DNA from: Watersipora subatra | Taxonomy: Eukaryota > Bryozoa > Gymnolaemata > Cheilostomatida > Watersiporidae | Direction: 5' to 3' | Assembly (NCBI RefSeq): GCF_963576615.1 | Contig: NC_088711.1 | Location: forward strand, 7,868,869-7,932,868 | DNA length: 64,000 nucleotides | Shown: positions 13,423-38,500 of the stretch, piece by piece | Layout: each line of letters begins with the position of its first letter | Position numbering within the stretch: position 1 is the stretch's first letter | The notes under the pieces: model-generated | Told to the model about the DNA's origin: nothing | The model's input: the letters and a program-made list of their open reading frames with translations, nothing else | The model's database searches: none | Program-made: the position numbers and the translations under genes

Positions 13423-14210
13423 AATAGTTTTACCGCATTAAACCCTCTCGTTGGCTTGACTATACTCAGACAATGTTTCAAGGCATCACGAAAAAAAGCA
13501 ACCACACACAAACCTAGCACTCCTAGGCTAATCTTACTTGTTTTAACGCAAATAAATATAAAAAACAATTTACCCTCACCGAATTAAACCACACTTCCAC
13601 TATACATAGGCTTATGGCAGAATCAAACAACAATCCTTAAACTTAAAAGCAACTATCACGTTTTATGTATGCTTACAGTGAAAATTGTTTACACTATAAA
13701 CTACAGGTCATGCATATACGCTGTCTGAAGTGAGCGCAGCGAAAAGTACAACACAAACTAGGTTTTTATCAACGTTTATGCGGAGGCGTCCATCAATTCT
13801 TATAGGCTAAGTATATGTATATGCAAAACAACGTTGCGCTTCCAACGACTCGGCGCAGGATCTTCGTATAAGTCGGTAAGCAAAAATGCAGCCCGTGTTT
13901 ATATGTTTTGTAGAGTCATCCAACAAAATAAATTCCATGTATGTATGATCGAAAAAAATATTAACTCAAACTAACAACTAAACGTTGCAGTCTAAGTAAT
14001 ATAAATTAATTGCCGATTTAAGTATCCTAAACATTTTACTTATGTAAAATAATTATTATCGTACTCTGTACTTGTACGTATACTCATATCCGTTAGTCAA
14101 ATATATCTCGTGAGATTTTGGCGAGTCGATTTGGCGAATTGGGCGCCAACCGAATAAGCTTTCTCTTCGGCCATTAAAAATTCATTTCGCGTGAGTTTGT
14201 TTGTCGGATC
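13423..14210. promoter_or_regulatory. Likely shared upstream region of divergent CANT1 (-) and U2AF2 (+)
   Basis: CANT1 translation starts at 13422 going left. A possible U2AF2 first exon starts with the ATG at 14211 (context GGATCATGG) going right. The interval is AT-rich apart from a few GC-rich patches near 13850 and 14130-14160. I see no convincing TATA box in either direction. The promoter call is inferred from gene layout only. Confidence 0.3.
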
Positions 14211-14229
14211 ATGGACGGAAACGGAGAAA
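14211..14229 (+). CDS. U2AF2: Tentative first coding exon of U2AF2
   Basis: U2AF2 exon 22120-22279 must be entered after one nucleotide of a codon, so an initiating exon ending in phase 1 is needed upstream. ATG at 14211 followed by GACGGAAACGGAGAAA would end in that phase at 14229 before GTGGGT, giving M-D-G-N-G-E. It sits 0.8 kb from the divergent CANT1 start. The donor is weak and the intron would be 7.9 kb. A different first exon is possible: the ATG at 21929 has a strong donor TG|GTGAGT at 21956 but leaves the wrong phase. Transcript data would decide. Confidence 0.25.
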
Positions 14230-14590
14230 GTGGGTATCCAAGAAAGTATTGCTATGCTATATTCTTAAATCTAATGTGGTAGCGTCTGAATATAATTGCA
14301 TAAGCTTGTTTGCCAATTCTTCAAATATTATCACTCGACTCTTGGAACTGTGGAATGTAGTATTACGAGCTCATTTGTTCACCTCACCGTTTGACCAACC
14401 TGACTATCAAAAGCTGTGTGGTATAAGAAGTGGTTATGTACCACCTGTTCCTAATTCCATGCTACTATGTCACATCGGCATTTTTTCGAATTTCAGAGAA
14501 GGTGCGATATGCAATCCTTGTATCGCTATTATGAATGTAGGCCTATTTAACCATTGTGTTTGTTGGTCGGATTTTAGTCGTTCAATATAA

Positions 14591-15742
14591 GTTGCTGAGA
14601 TCAACACAAGCTAACCATAGACTTTTTTTTACTGGTGAATGGAAAGTGCAAAAAATTGAATAGTATCATAGGATCATATCTTACAGATATGATAATATCT
14701 TGGACCATTTGAACTATCAATGGCCATCAATGTTTTATTGTGAAAACTTAACTTAGCAATTTCACGGATTGTACTAATCCTTAGTCTGGACTTGGATCAC
14801 TGATGCCTCAGTGTGCATTTCAGATAGCAGTTGAGGATTCTCCTTGTTAACTTCATAAACCTCAGAAAAGGAGTAAAAAACGCATATGCATGTATTTATG
14901 TATATATATGCGAACTTATATGGAAAAGGTAGTTACTTAGAAATAATAGTTTAGTATTATCTGTTTAAGCTACTGCCAGTTTTAGCTAGCATATGTGCTT
15001 GCAAAATAGTGGAATGGTTTGTGACACGGTCTTATAGTATTACATTGTTTGCTCACACAGCTTTCTAAATCATCATTCTTCGGCAATAGGCTAGTTGCGT
15101 TAGGAAACCAGTCCCTTAGAATAAGTCAAAGAGAGCATTTATCAAGGCCAGTATGTCTACATTCAGCCAACAAAAATCAGTATTACCAAATCAGAAATAT
15201 TGGCCTCATATGCAAATAAGGATATTAAGAATATCTTGAGCTCGTTAACCCGGCCTTCACATAAATGATGTTGAAAGTGGATGAGTGGATTCAGAATACC
15301 CTAGGACACTTATGTATTCGCGTCATCTAACTTTCGCGTTTTCGCAGAGACATATTTCATGAGCGAAACTAAACTATTATAACGAACGAGCGAAAACGCG
15401 AAATTAAATAGCTTTGTTCATTGATATCCACAATAAAATTGTCATATAAAGGGACTTAGACGTCATTGATAGTCCAAGAAACAAATGGCAGCAAGTGATG
15501 AAATTGAATTATAGATCTCGACCACACATTTCTACCTGCGACCACACATTTCTACTGCGGTTTACAAATACAAACTAGTCTCAAATTGAAAAGTTTTTCT
15601 TACTAGCGAACTGGACCTGAGGAATCTAATCTGTTTGTTCCACTGCATTTATTTTCACATCACTATATTGTCGCACTCATCAGAGTTGTGAAATTAAGTT
15701 GCAGCAAAATTTTACTCTGTGTGCTACTCACGAAACTAAATA
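14591..15742. other. Non-coding stretch before the pogo-like element
   Basis: AT-rich, probably within the first U2AF2 intron. Apart from a short tandem CGACCACACATTTCTAC pair near 15519-15555, I see nothing recognisable. Confidence 0.4.
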
Positions 15743-17001
15743 CAGTCATACTTCAACTTACGAGCTTAATGCGTTCCAAGACTGAGCTCGTATGTCAATT
15801 TACTCACATGTTGGTGCAATTTATTTATATATAGAACAATTAAATATATATTTATTGGTTTCCATACTCTGAAAAATGCAAATAAAATACTCAAAACAAG
15901 ATATTGTAACAGAAAGAACATGTTGGTTATTGTCCTAACTTACCACTTGCTTTCAAAAAGCAACAAATAAAAAATAATGCAAGGAAATGTGTTAAATTAA
16001 AATGGAAAATTAAATACATACAGTAGCAGCTAACGCTAGCATTTGCCAGAGAGATATATATATATATATAAGTTATCCTTCATTACAACAGTTGACTTTG
16101 ATAACTTTGAATTCTATCAAAGTCTTAAAAGACAAACTTGGAAGCAAATCTAAAAGCAAACCTTCATTTTGAACTTAACGTAATTGAAATTTCTTCGGCG
16201 TTCATAGTTTGAAGTTTCTGGCGAGTTAGCTAATTTTCCTTTTGTTTCGCTTTCACGACTAGCCGGCCGTTTGAAGATGGACCTATCTAAAGACGTTTGC
16301 CTTTGTCGCCCTTTCAACATGTTGCGATTAAGACGAACACAGGTGTCGTCACAACGGTTTACTGCACGACCACTAGCCAACTTGTCCAAATGTCTATTTT
16401 TATATTTTTGATAGATAGCACCGGCCTTTTTAAATAGCTTCGTTTCAGTTACGCTGTCACCGGCCAATTGTTTATCTTTTATCCAATGCCTGAGCGGTCT
16501 CTCCATCAGCGGTGATGAAGATCGCTGCGCCGTTTAGAAACTACGGTTAGTCCTTTTGCGAGCTAAATGCTCTGAATATAATCCTTCTGTTTGATAATTG
16601 TGGATGTATTTCTGTCATATTGCTGAGTTAGCTCAATCATGCATACACATTTCGCATATTTTTCAATAAGTTTCCGTTTAATATCAATTGTTATCATTTG
16701 CTTTTTCTTTGCAATATTTTTCATTTTACTTGCAAACTTTCGGTCTACGCACAATACTTTTAATTCACATAATTCTGCATTGAACAGCGTGCACAAAAAC
16801 ACGGTACAAAAGTATAACCTGTGCAGTTGAAAAATACAGATTGATGCTGTTGTCATAAAACACCTCCGGCATACTTGGCAACTGACTCACGTGCTCGTAT
16901 CTCAAACATGGCTCGTATGTTAGTGCTAAAACTTGTTGAAAAGCTGGCTCGTATGTCAAGTTTCTCGTATGTTGGAGCACTCGTAAGTTGAAGTATTACT
17001 G
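15743..17001 (-). mobile_element. pogo/Tigger-like DNA transposon, 1259 bp, partial transposase
   Basis: Terminal inverted repeats CAGTCATACTTCAACTTACG (15743) and CAGTAATACTTCAACTTACG (read inward from 17001), with TA on both sides (15741-15742, 17002-17003). On the minus strand, pieces of a Tigger/jerky-type transposase remain. KKKQMITIDIKRKLIEKYAK with ELTQQYDRNTSTI (16563-16856) is the N-terminal HTH. MERPLRHWIKDKQLAGDSVT (16150-16506) is the CENP-B HTH. The pieces are in different frames and no DDE domain is present, so it cannot move by itself. Confidence 0.85.
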
Positions 17002-17686
17002 TACTAACGAAATAAAAGTGTCTTAGGGTAGCTCAGAATTGATTTAAATTGGTGCTTGCCATATAAAGGATTCTATATCATATCATTATGTTGTTAACTT
17101 CGCTACCATTTAGTAATATTATTTCTTAATTGATATCGTATATAGACCCTAGTCATACCACAGTGTCAAAAAATGTTTTTTTTGACATTGGTAGACTGAC
17201 AAAAAGAAAGCACATCTTAACACCTTGCAACTAGTGCTTGAAATGCGCTGTTTCACACCAGCTCAGCAAAGAGTTAGTTACACGTTCCCTGAACCGGTAA
17301 CAAATAGCCTATATCTGTTTCTAGGTTGTATTGAGAATAAACCTGGAAAAGGTATTTCTCTGATCTCTAACATTCCTAGCTAAATTCCTAGGTGTAGGGC
17401 AACACAAACTAATACCTCATTCATGCCGATTTGTAAACTAGAAATTCCACTGTCATACAGCCCACGACCAAAGTGATATTGGAAAAAAGAAAGGGTACTG
17501 ATGGTTGAGAAATGCAATATTAGCAGTCAAATAGGATAACTGCAATGTAGCTGTAATGTACTGGGTGTGGATGTTATTATATACAACAAATAGCAATAAT
17601 GAAAGGAAAAGATTATATGTTTATATCTCTCCTGCAAAAAGAGAAATGCAATATCGGCCAATATTAGAAGTAAAATGCACTGATAT

Positions 17687-17948
17687 AGATTCTTAGAAAA
17701 TCTGTACTATGTAGCCATTGTTCTATAGTCATCCAAACCTATAATTAATTATTGTAATAATCTCATTAGAACCGTTAGAAAAAAATATCATTGCCTTCCC
17801 CTTTACTTACACTGCGTTAGATTTTTAGAAAATCTGTACTACATAGTCATTGTTCTGTAGTCATCCAAACTTATAATTAATTATTGTAATAATCTCATAA
17901 GAACTGTTAAAAACTATCATTGTCATTTCCTTTACTTATACTTCGTTG
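17687..17948 (+). repeat. Tandem duplication with a ~132-bp period
   Basis: Two adjacent copies starting AGATTCTTAGAAAATCTGTA (17687) and AGATTTTTAGAAAATCTGTA (17819). Both include AATTAATTATTGTAATAATC and differ by scattered substitutions. Confidence 0.85.
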
Positions 17949-18690
17949 GACATCAGTTAGAATACGAAAGTACTCAAATGTGTCGGCAAATGAAATTGAA
18001 AATGAAAAAATTGAAATAGGCAAGAATGAAACGATTTCTGTACTCCTATGTTAATTGCCGAAACCTTCGGTAATTCGACAATGCTATAGACTGTTGAAAA
18101 GTGCACGTTTTTTTCGTGAAATGTGCAAGACTTTATCGTTCTATTCTCTGTCCCTCGGCGTTTCCATTTCCGGTCTTAACTTTTAATAAACCAAGCTTTT
18201 CAAGCGTTTTGTGACAATTTTCGTCCTAATAAATCTGTCTATTTATGTAAAATCCGATCAGATGGGTTAGTTTTAGGAATTTGCGGTAACCTTTCAAAGG
18301 CTTGGTAACATATTTAAATAGGTTTATATGCGTTTTGTATCATTATTATACTTAAATGACTTTACTGAAAAATAGTTAAATTTATTGATAGGATTTCGTT
18401 GCAAGGGTTTGGTAACGACCGTTAACAGATAATTTTTCAGGAGTTGTGTGCACATGTGCATTTATCATAATTCTCCCAATCAATCGCTTCACTCTTGTTT
18501 GGTCGTGGGAATATTCTGTATATTTATCTATTCACTTCTAGGCATTATCAAGGTCTAAGAACAGCTCTGGTTTTGTACAGTTGTACTTATTAGTAGACCT
18601 ATGGCTCTTGCACTTTATTATTGTAGTCGACCAGATGTTGGCAGTTTCTTTCTCAGGGTAAATAGCAGTAATATTTCAAGTTTTTAATTA

Positions 18691-19561
18691 CAGTCATACC
18701 TTGACATACGAGCTTAATATGTTCCAGGACCTAGTTTGTATGTCAATTCTCTCATATCTCAAAGCAATATATCTCATATATAAACTAACTAAATACAAAT
18801 TAATCTATTCCCACCCCTGCTAAAAGAACTAGCCAAAATAGGATATTACAATGGAAAGTAGTTTTAATTGTTCTCATCCACCACTTATGCTCACAAAGCA
18901 ACAAACGCCTATCTAGTGGTTATGCTCTATAATAGTAATAAAGTGTAACACTTATGTACAGTACTGTACGGAGTTCTTACCTTTGAAACAGATGTTCCGG
19001 CTAACAGCCGTGTGAGAAAAACTTGACAGTGACACATCTGATGCACAGTTTCGTGATGGCGGCGATTAACTGTTCGTTTTTGAGCTTTTAAGAGCTTGTT
19101 ATCACATTTCCACATATTTTGCACCTACAACACAGCAGAGTAAGACATGGTGAATATTTTGATACCAAATAACTAATGTGAATTTTGTTGCCAGTCAACC
19201 TTTAATGAATTTACTGTAGCTTACTAAGCACACACACATGAAAATAAGTTTAAATCTTACACTAAAACCTAATTCTAATTTTGTTTTCGTGTTAGTTTTT
19301 CTATTGTCCTTTTTCAGCCTAGTTTTTTTCCATCGCTTTCACCTTCACTTTTAACATATCTTTTTCAAACTTTTTTTCAAACTTATTTGACGAGAAAAGA
19401 CCGAGAGATGCTGTTCTCATACTTGGCCACATAACAGCTGTATCGAAAACCATTTTGTTTTTCAAATTTTTCTCATACCTTGAGGCAAAAACCTTCTCTG
19501 AATTTTTTTCGTATCTCAAATTTTTCGTATGTTGGGACACTGGTATGTCGAGGTGTGACTG
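18691..19561. mobile_element. Second pogo/Tigger-like element, 871 bp, non-autonomous
   Basis: Ends CAGTCATACCTTGACATACG and, read inward from the right, CAGTCACACCTCGACATACC; TA flanks at 18689-18690 and 19562-19563. The subterminal sequence matches the element at 15743 (GAGCTTAAT, GTTCCA, TATGTCAATT). No transposase domain recognised. Confidence 0.85.
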
Positions 19562-19705
19562 TATTCACATGGCTAAAGTTAAGAAAATTGGATGGTGGTT
19601 TATTTTTCAATTCAATAACGACATCGCGTTTTCAGGAAAACAAGTAACCTGTTTTATTTGAGTCATTATGAGAGTTTTAGTTTTTCATTAAGCTAATATT
19701 TAAGC

Positions 19706-19822
19706 TAGTATTTGTATAAACATATTTATAAGTATGTTTATGCAAACATATTTATTAATATGTTTGTATAAACATATTAATAAATATGTTTATACAAACA
19801 TATTTATTAATATGTTTGTATT
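19706..19822. repeat. AT-rich palindromic repeat
   Basis: Alternating TATGTTTATACAAACATATT and its reverse complement, several times in a row. It can form cruciforms and abuts the transposon starting at 19831. Confidence 0.85.
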
Positions 19823-19830
19823 TTGACTTA

Positions 19831-21250
19831 CCGTAAAGCCTCTAAATGAACGCCGTAGCGCTCATTTTTTCAACCCTTCCTCTATAGTGGTGGTAAATTG
19901 GAGGCGGCGTTCAAATAGAGGCTGGCGGTCTATTTTTCAAATAGCTCGTCAGAATTTTCGGAAGATAAATTTAGCACTATTACAGGCCAAGCGAATGTCA
20001 CCTATATTTTGCCCTCTTTTTACGGTGGACCGATATTAAGCATTTTGAATGCAATAAATATGCTAACTTACTTCTAACTTGTCAAAGATCTCAATGAATA
20101 TGCATCAAGAAACCGAGAAATATTTCTACCAGTTGATATCTATTGCTTGCAATTGACCTGCAATGATATAGCTGGTGTCCTTCTTTGCAATTTGTTGGAA
20201 TTTTCAATTTTTATTTCATTCTGAAGTTGAAGACATATTTTTATTTTATCTCTATATTTAGCAATCTTGCATAAAAGCTCATTTGCAGTCACTGATACGT
20301 TTACTACAGGTTGCGGCCAAAACTATCTTTTTATGTGCAATAGAAATGGAGTTATGAGCATCGATCCATTGTAAGCTGTGCTAAGGTTGTACCAAAATGC
20401 TATTAAATAACATGCTATAAATCTGCATATTTATAAGTTATACAACAATAATCTATCAAATGATACAAATATATATTCATGAACAAGTGACATAAACGAA
20501 CCACACTTATATTACATGCAGAAACAGAAATGTACGTTTTTAAAACAAAAAAATATTTCCATCGTTTGCTCTGATAGCTGCGCTCTGATTGTTGCTTTCG
20601 ATGGAATGAACATCTTCTAGTTGTCCAATACCTTCCACAATATCTTCTGGCCTCCACTCTTCTTCTGCACTGCTGAACCAGTCGATATTAGCATCTAAAC
20701 AATTTTTCGGTAGAACAAAACTTTCACGTGCTGCATTTAGCACTGATGCAGCGCTAAAAGTTTGCTTGCTAAACATATAACCTTTGGTCCGAAACTTGCG
20801 AACCATTTTTTATATGCATGTCTTTCGAAATGTTAGAACTACTATTAGCCTGAGATAGTAGTTATTTCTATGGCGTTGCTTTCCCAGTTCCATCTACCAT
20901 TGTAAATTTAAGCCATTTTTTATACATGTAGGCTAATTCGACATAGAAAGACCGCGTTATAAAGAGAGCTACTACTAGTCTGAGACCGCTATTGGTTATT
21001 GCTACGGTGCTGCTTTCAAAGTTTTAACGAAAAAAAGACGAAAAGCTTTGGAATTGGACAACGAGAGAATTAACTGTTATTGATATAACTGATGCATTAT
21101 TAGTACTATTTTGGGTACACTTTTCTACTGATCAGTTGATAATATGGGCTCGGAAAGATCAAATATTGTAAGAGTGGTGGTCAAATGGAAGTGGCATTCA
21201 ATTGGAGGTGATGTTCAAATAGAGGTGGCGTTCAATTAGAGGTTTTACGG
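19831..21250. mobile_element. 1.42-kb TIR DNA transposon (CCGTAAAACCTCTAATTGAA family)
   Basis: The left end CCGTAAAGCCTCTAAATGAA and the right end (inward) CCGTAAAACCTCTAATTGAA match the complete 98-bp MITE at 41750. TA precedes the left end; the right flank reads CA, probably mutated. Subterminal GGCGTTCAAATAGAGG-type motifs repeat near both ends. A minus-strand open stretch 20540-20806 (88 aa, acidic, containing DWFSSAEEEWRPEDIVEGIG) may be a transposase C-terminal tail; I do not recognise it. Confidence 0.75.
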
Positions 21251-22119
21251 CATATGTTGACATTTACATCAGTACTTCCGTGTGAGCTAGTTGTGATTAA
21301 ATAATACTACTGAATACTGACAGTGGCTTTAAATCGTTAGTGTTAGTCAGAAACTATCTTCTTTCTGGATGATGTTGCCAAATCTTTTTAAGATATGACC
21401 TGAATCAGTGATATAAGCTATTGCATTTGTATTAGTTGGGCTATTCTAAAGTATGGCTATCCTATCAGGCTTTTCTGTTAAGATTTACGCGTTTCCTAAA
21501 CAAGTTTGTTATTATTTCATGGCAGGACTGCTAAGTAGGTAATCAGCAGTCACCAGATAGTGACCTCAACCCAAACCTAATTTTACACATTTCATAGCCC
21601 AATCCATTGCAGTTGGATTTATATTTTTAAGTTATTCTATTATGCCTTTACTAGTTTAGATATCTAAATGTGCATATATCATGCCCTAAACAAGTCATCG
21701 TCAAGACAAAATTCCATATCTTGACAAAATTACTAAAAGCATTGGTTTTGCACACCTCACAGACTCTAAAATTGTAAAATCTCCGCTGCAAAACCCACTC
21801 AGATTCTGAACCTTTTAACAAAGCTGGTACACTTTGAACATTACACTCAACTATTATAATACATATGCTAAAGTACTGATTTCTCACTAAACTTATTCTT
21901 TAAAGTGGATTGTTGGAACATTATTTTATGCCTCAAGTTTTGGCTGCTACTTCATGGTGAGTTCTTATCTAGCTAATGATATTCAACTCAACATTATTTA
22001 AGCGATGTGATCTCCAAGCGGTTTGTTAGTAAATTTCTCCATTTTGCATGTTGGTTGGAAATACTATTTGTGCATTCTTATTGATTTTATTTCCTACTTT
22101 GAATTTGTTACTTTTACAG
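21251..22119. other. Non-coding, upstream of the U2AF2 RS exon
   Basis: No domain-bearing open frame. A possible alternative exon end ACTTCATG|GTGAGT lies at 21955/21956. Nothing else recognised. Confidence 0.4.
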
Positions 22120-33678
<11,559 letters not shown>

Positions 33679-35330
33679 CTAGTTTGCAGTCACCACTGAG
33701 TATTATTCATACTTGTTAATAATCTTTGTATATAGTTTTGAATGTAATAGATCTTCATTCAGTAATCTTTGCAAACAAATATAGAGTTAACCACTTTAGC
33801 CGCTCTGTTTCAGACACGCTACATAGAAGATCAAATAGTGCTATTCCAGCAGGCAGATTGGTCTTCAACTAAAAATGATCAATCTACAGTAGTGAGCTAT
33901 ATAGTTCATATATGGTAACATCTGCGTACAAATGTATTCTAGATAAAATTTCTAGGCAGACAAACTAGCAAGATAGCGCATTGTCAACTCGAAATGTTGA
34001 GCTTTTTTGCATGAGTGTCACAGACGACTGAGAAAACTGAACACATTATTTTACTCATCGTAATACCTTGTGCTAATTAAATATAAATGTACAACAGCCT
34101 TGACATTCCAAGGTATTTGTTCTAATAGTTGTGTAGTATGTTAGAGCCAAGCTTTTTGTGTGAATGTACATAACATTATGTTCAATTCGTTTTAAAGCCA
34201 CAAAAACAATGATAAATGCCGATAATTTACGATTACCTACAGATTAAAGCAAATGCATTATGTAAAACTAGTTTGTAGGATTAATAAGCATATAAAAGGT
34301 TATAATAGGTAACACAAGGTATAGGTCTTTTTACCCAGCATTAGACCAATGATATACAGCCCCCACTTGTTTGGGCTGTATATCATTGATTAGACTCACG
34401 TGAATGAAAGTGTTGTCTCAACAGCTCTTCACTTGCAAAAGATTTTGAGAAAGCTCGGAGATGGAAGAGTACTTGTATGTAAACTAAAACTACGTCATAA
34501 CTAAATCAGTCGTATGTAGAAATAATTGGAAATGGCTCGAGAATACATTGCAGTTGGACAGAGCACTAAATACATTACATCGACACCATGTAAGGAGTTG
34601 TTGTTTCTTTGGAAATACCGTAAGTTGCTCCTGAAGCACCAAGCCAATAAATAACATTGTTGAGAATATAGACCAATAGCGTGGTTAGACTTTAAGAGCC
34701 ATACTATTTAGGTAACAATTAATGGTAACGCGTTAGGAGCTCGCATTATTATGCTGAAATATGTTTTAGAATCGCACGCTGTATCAAGGTCGAACGTAAA
34801 ACAGCACGCCTTAGAGACGAGTTTGGTTGGCTTATGCGGGCTGGTGCATTGTTTCAAAAACCAAGTAACATTGTCTTTGTTTATTGCAACTAGACAATTT
34901 CATAGTTACCTCTTATTACATATATTAACGTTGTATTTATCTTTGCATACCCTTTATTATCTCGTAATAGTTTTTGCGAGAGGTGAGGATCTGTGCAGAT
35001 CGCGTTGTCTTACTATCCTTGGTCTTCGCCATAATAGCTTTTTCAAATGTCAATATGTCAAACAATTAAAATTTGTTATAGTATTTTGGTAAATGAAAAA
35101 AATTTACTTGCTTTCGATATTTTGCAAAAGGTTTTTGTTAGTAGAATTCATTGACTGATCTAGTGCTATTGAGCAATATATACATAGCCTACTATAGTTT
35201 GCACTCCAATGACAAAAACAAGGGATTCATGCTGTCTATTTACAAGCATCACTTCGATGGTTATGGTTATTGTGTTATCTAAACATGTTAACAAAATCTT
35301 TGGCATAATTGTTGCTGGCCTGATGTTATA
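33679..35330. other. U2AF2 3' flank and intergenic
   Basis: Probably contains the 3' UTR; an ATTAAA near 34077 is a possible poly(A) signal. It holds a perfect 16-bp inverted repeat at 34347-34388. An open stretch at 34751-35092 has no recognisable features. Confidence 0.4.
34347..34388. repeat. Perfect 16-bp inverted repeat, 10-nt loop
   Basis: CAATGATATACAGCCC and GGGCTGTATATCATTG flank a 10-nt spacer, about 670 nt after the U2AF2 stop. Confidence 0.85.
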
Positions 35331-35560
35331 TGTTTGTGATATGTTTTTTTGTTAAGGTTTAGTTTTGATGAAGATTAGATCGTTAGGAGTTTAGTAGCGG
35401 TTAGCATTTTAATGTTCTCTTTTATCAAATGTCTACTCACAGGGAACTACGATAATAACAAAATAGAGTATTACAAACAAAGTATACAACAAATCAGTTA
35501 CAACAAAGTTGACTAACAAATCAGACTTAAGATGAACTAACATGCATCTTATCAACATCT
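35331..35560 (-). repeat. LTR copy of the Gypsy fossil (element 3' side)
   Basis: Aligns by eye with 40948-41175 over about 230 bp, sharing GTTAAGGTTTAGTT, GAAGATTAGAT and GACTAACAAA. The true outer edges are unclear. Confidence 0.75.
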
Positions 35561-38500
35561 CTTTTACTTTAAATTTAAAAAAACAGGAATAAAAAACAAC
35601 AGATTCTGAAAACAGTATAACGGATAAACACAAATTCAGCGTAGTGAAAACCATCCGTTTCTACAGCCATAGTCAAAACTGATGCATATGTATTTAAGAG
35701 TACTGTTTAGCTAGCATTGTCTATATACGTCTGATTCTAGTACATCTCAGTTTCTGAACTTAATAGATAGCTTGATAGATTGAGAGCTATACTTGGAAAC
35801 AGTTACAGACTTTTTGGCATACTGGCTAGAGTTCTTATGTTGATCATCATAAGCTGTGTCATATATGGGCGATGCTGGAACATTTTCTGGTGTATTAATG
35901 GTGTTTCCTTGCGCCACTGGCAACTGATCATCAGAATTGAATGTGACATCAGATTTACTTGGCAGATTAGGGTTTCTGTCTATTGTGAGTGGTTTCAAGT
36001 CTATTGTATTTTTCTTTACAGTGCTTTGGGTTTGGTCATTGGCTATAATATATATAGGATCTATCTGACAGCTGATCTACCACTTCATTTTGCTGCCACT
36101 TGATCCTTGTAACTCTTGATGGATCTCCAAGGACGTCATGATCTTTTGTGACTGAAAGTCTCTCAGCAACACAGAACTTCCTATGAAAAGGCTGGGCAGG
36201 TCTCATGCCGATTTGTTATAGTGCTTTTGGATATCTAACTTAGGTCTGAATTTTTGCTGTAAGACGCTGGCCTGAGTGGCACTATTTGTTGGTAGAATTG
36301 ACCTGGTAGCATAACCAAACATTCTCTGAGCAGGTGATGTGTCCATTCTAGCAGTTGGGGTATTTATGGTATTCTAAGAGAGTCAAGTATGGATCCTCTG
36401 CTCGTCTCATAAACCTTTTAATAATCTTAACCGCTGTTTCTGCTGTCCCATTAGGCTGCTGATGACCTGGAAAAGAGGTGGTATGTGCAAATTTCCAATA
36501 TTTGCTAAACTCTGTTGATGTGAATTGCACACCGTTATCAAATTGTAGCTGATGTGGGATTCCATGTCTTGCAAATGTCTTTTCATAAGCCTTGATGATT
36601 GTTCTGGATTGTAAATCTTTAAGAATCTCACATTCGAAGAAATCCGAGTAATAATCTACCAGGATTAGATAGTCTTTGTTTTTGTGAGTCAAGATGTCCA
36701 TACGAATTTTGCTCCAGACTTTATTAGGTATGTCATGATTGCGGAGAGAATCTTATGGTTGTGCAGGGACATCTAATGCACAGGTAACACATTTCTCTGT
36801 TTGAACTCGTATGTCATCTGCCATATGTGGCTAGAATATAGCATTTTTCGCTCTTCCCATAGTTGCAGCAGTGCCTTGGTGACTACTGTGAAGTTTTTCT
36901 AAGATCTCTGGTCTCATCTGTGTGGGTACAACAAGTCGAGCACTTTTGTAGAGGATGCCGTCAAGCACTGCTGATTCATTTCGGTATGAATGGTATAGCT
37001 TAGCCGATTCCGGTAGATCTGTCAACTTCTGTGGCCATCCTGTCATCACTAATTTCTGTACTACGGTTAGTTCTGGGTCTTTTTCTGTTTCCTGTTGAAT
37101 CCTATAGTATTTTTTGTTCAGATACTGGAAGATCTTCCCCGATAGTTTCTGCTGTGAAGTCTAACATGAATGACTTCAACTGATTGATGGTGAATATCTG
37201 ACACTTCCTTCTCTGCAGCCCCTGTAGGTGCTCTTGATAGCATATCTTCAACGACTTGCTCAGTTCCAGGTTTATATAACACTTGAGAGGATAGCGCTAA
37301 AGTGCCAACAGCATAGGTTGTAGTTGTCTCGGAGCTTTGTGGAATGGTTTCTGAAAGATGGATTCTAGTGATTTGTGATCGGTATGCACTGTAACATTAA
37401 GGTTCCCAAAGGCATACTGGTCAAATTTCTGCAATCCATAAACCATGGCAAGTAGCTCAAGTTCCATGGGTGCATAGTGCTTTGTACTGGCTGTGAGGCT
37501 TCTAGATCCATTACAGATAGGCATATCATCTCAAAGAAGAACAGCTCCGAGGCCTTCTGTGCTTGCATCTGTCTGTACTACTACAAGCTGATTGACCTAA
37601 GTATTTGAGGGTGCAAGTATTAATATTGCAAGTTATTAACCTTTTCAGTTGAGAATTAAGTTTAAGTTAAGAAGGTTAAGAAGCTATAAAAAAATTAATT
37701 TGGTCAACACCCCACACAAATTCTTTGTCAGACACCAATCAGTCTTCGTAGTAGCTTGCATTCTGCTGAACAGTTTGGAATGAATTTCGCTAGATAGTTC
37801 ACATGCCCAAAAAACGTCTGACTTCTTCACAGTTTGTGGGTGGTTTCATTTCACCTATGGCTTCGATCTTTGTAATGACATGTCCAATATAGGGTAGGGT
37901 ATCCGTCAGAAACTTGCATTTGTCTTTGTTGAGTTTCAAGCTAACTTTCTGTTCTCTAGTCAACAACATCTCCAACTTCTGATTGTTTTCCTGCAGTGTT
38001 TCTTCCTGTGTAGCTCCTCTGCCAGATATCAGTATATCATCAGCCACAACTGTTACTCCACTTAAGCCATCGAGTGCACCACATAATCTTCTCTGCAACT
38101 CTTCAGGACGAGAAGACAATCCAAATGCCATCCTGAGCCATTTTTACTTCCCGAAAGGTGTCCAGAAAGTAATTAGATCACTGGATTCATCACTGAGTTT
38201 TACCTGAAGAAACCCATCTTTAGTATCACATAGTGAAAAGACTTGCTCAATCTAGCTCACTGAGAACATGATCCAGTGTTGGCATGGGAAAATGGTTTCT
38301 CTTTTCAAGTTTGACAAGTCTATACATATTCTTAGTGTCCCATATGGTTTTCTCACTGCCACGTTGTTACTGATCCATTCTTTTGAATAGTCAACCTTAC
38401 AATATTCCTTTCTTGGTGTAAGACACTAGCTTGTTTTGTGATCAGCCTGCGTGGAAAAAGGAGTTTTTCTATTGTAATACTGTCGAGGAACTGAGTCTTC

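Noticed and set aside
14201-14590. 129-codon open stretch near the divergent promoter
   Set aside because: Opens with TTG, not ATG; its composition is unlike a protein, and a different frame gives the possible U2AF2 start.
34751-35092. 113-codon open frame
   Set aside because: No homology recognised, no introns or splice signals to support it, and AT-rich hydrophobic composition typical of chance frames.
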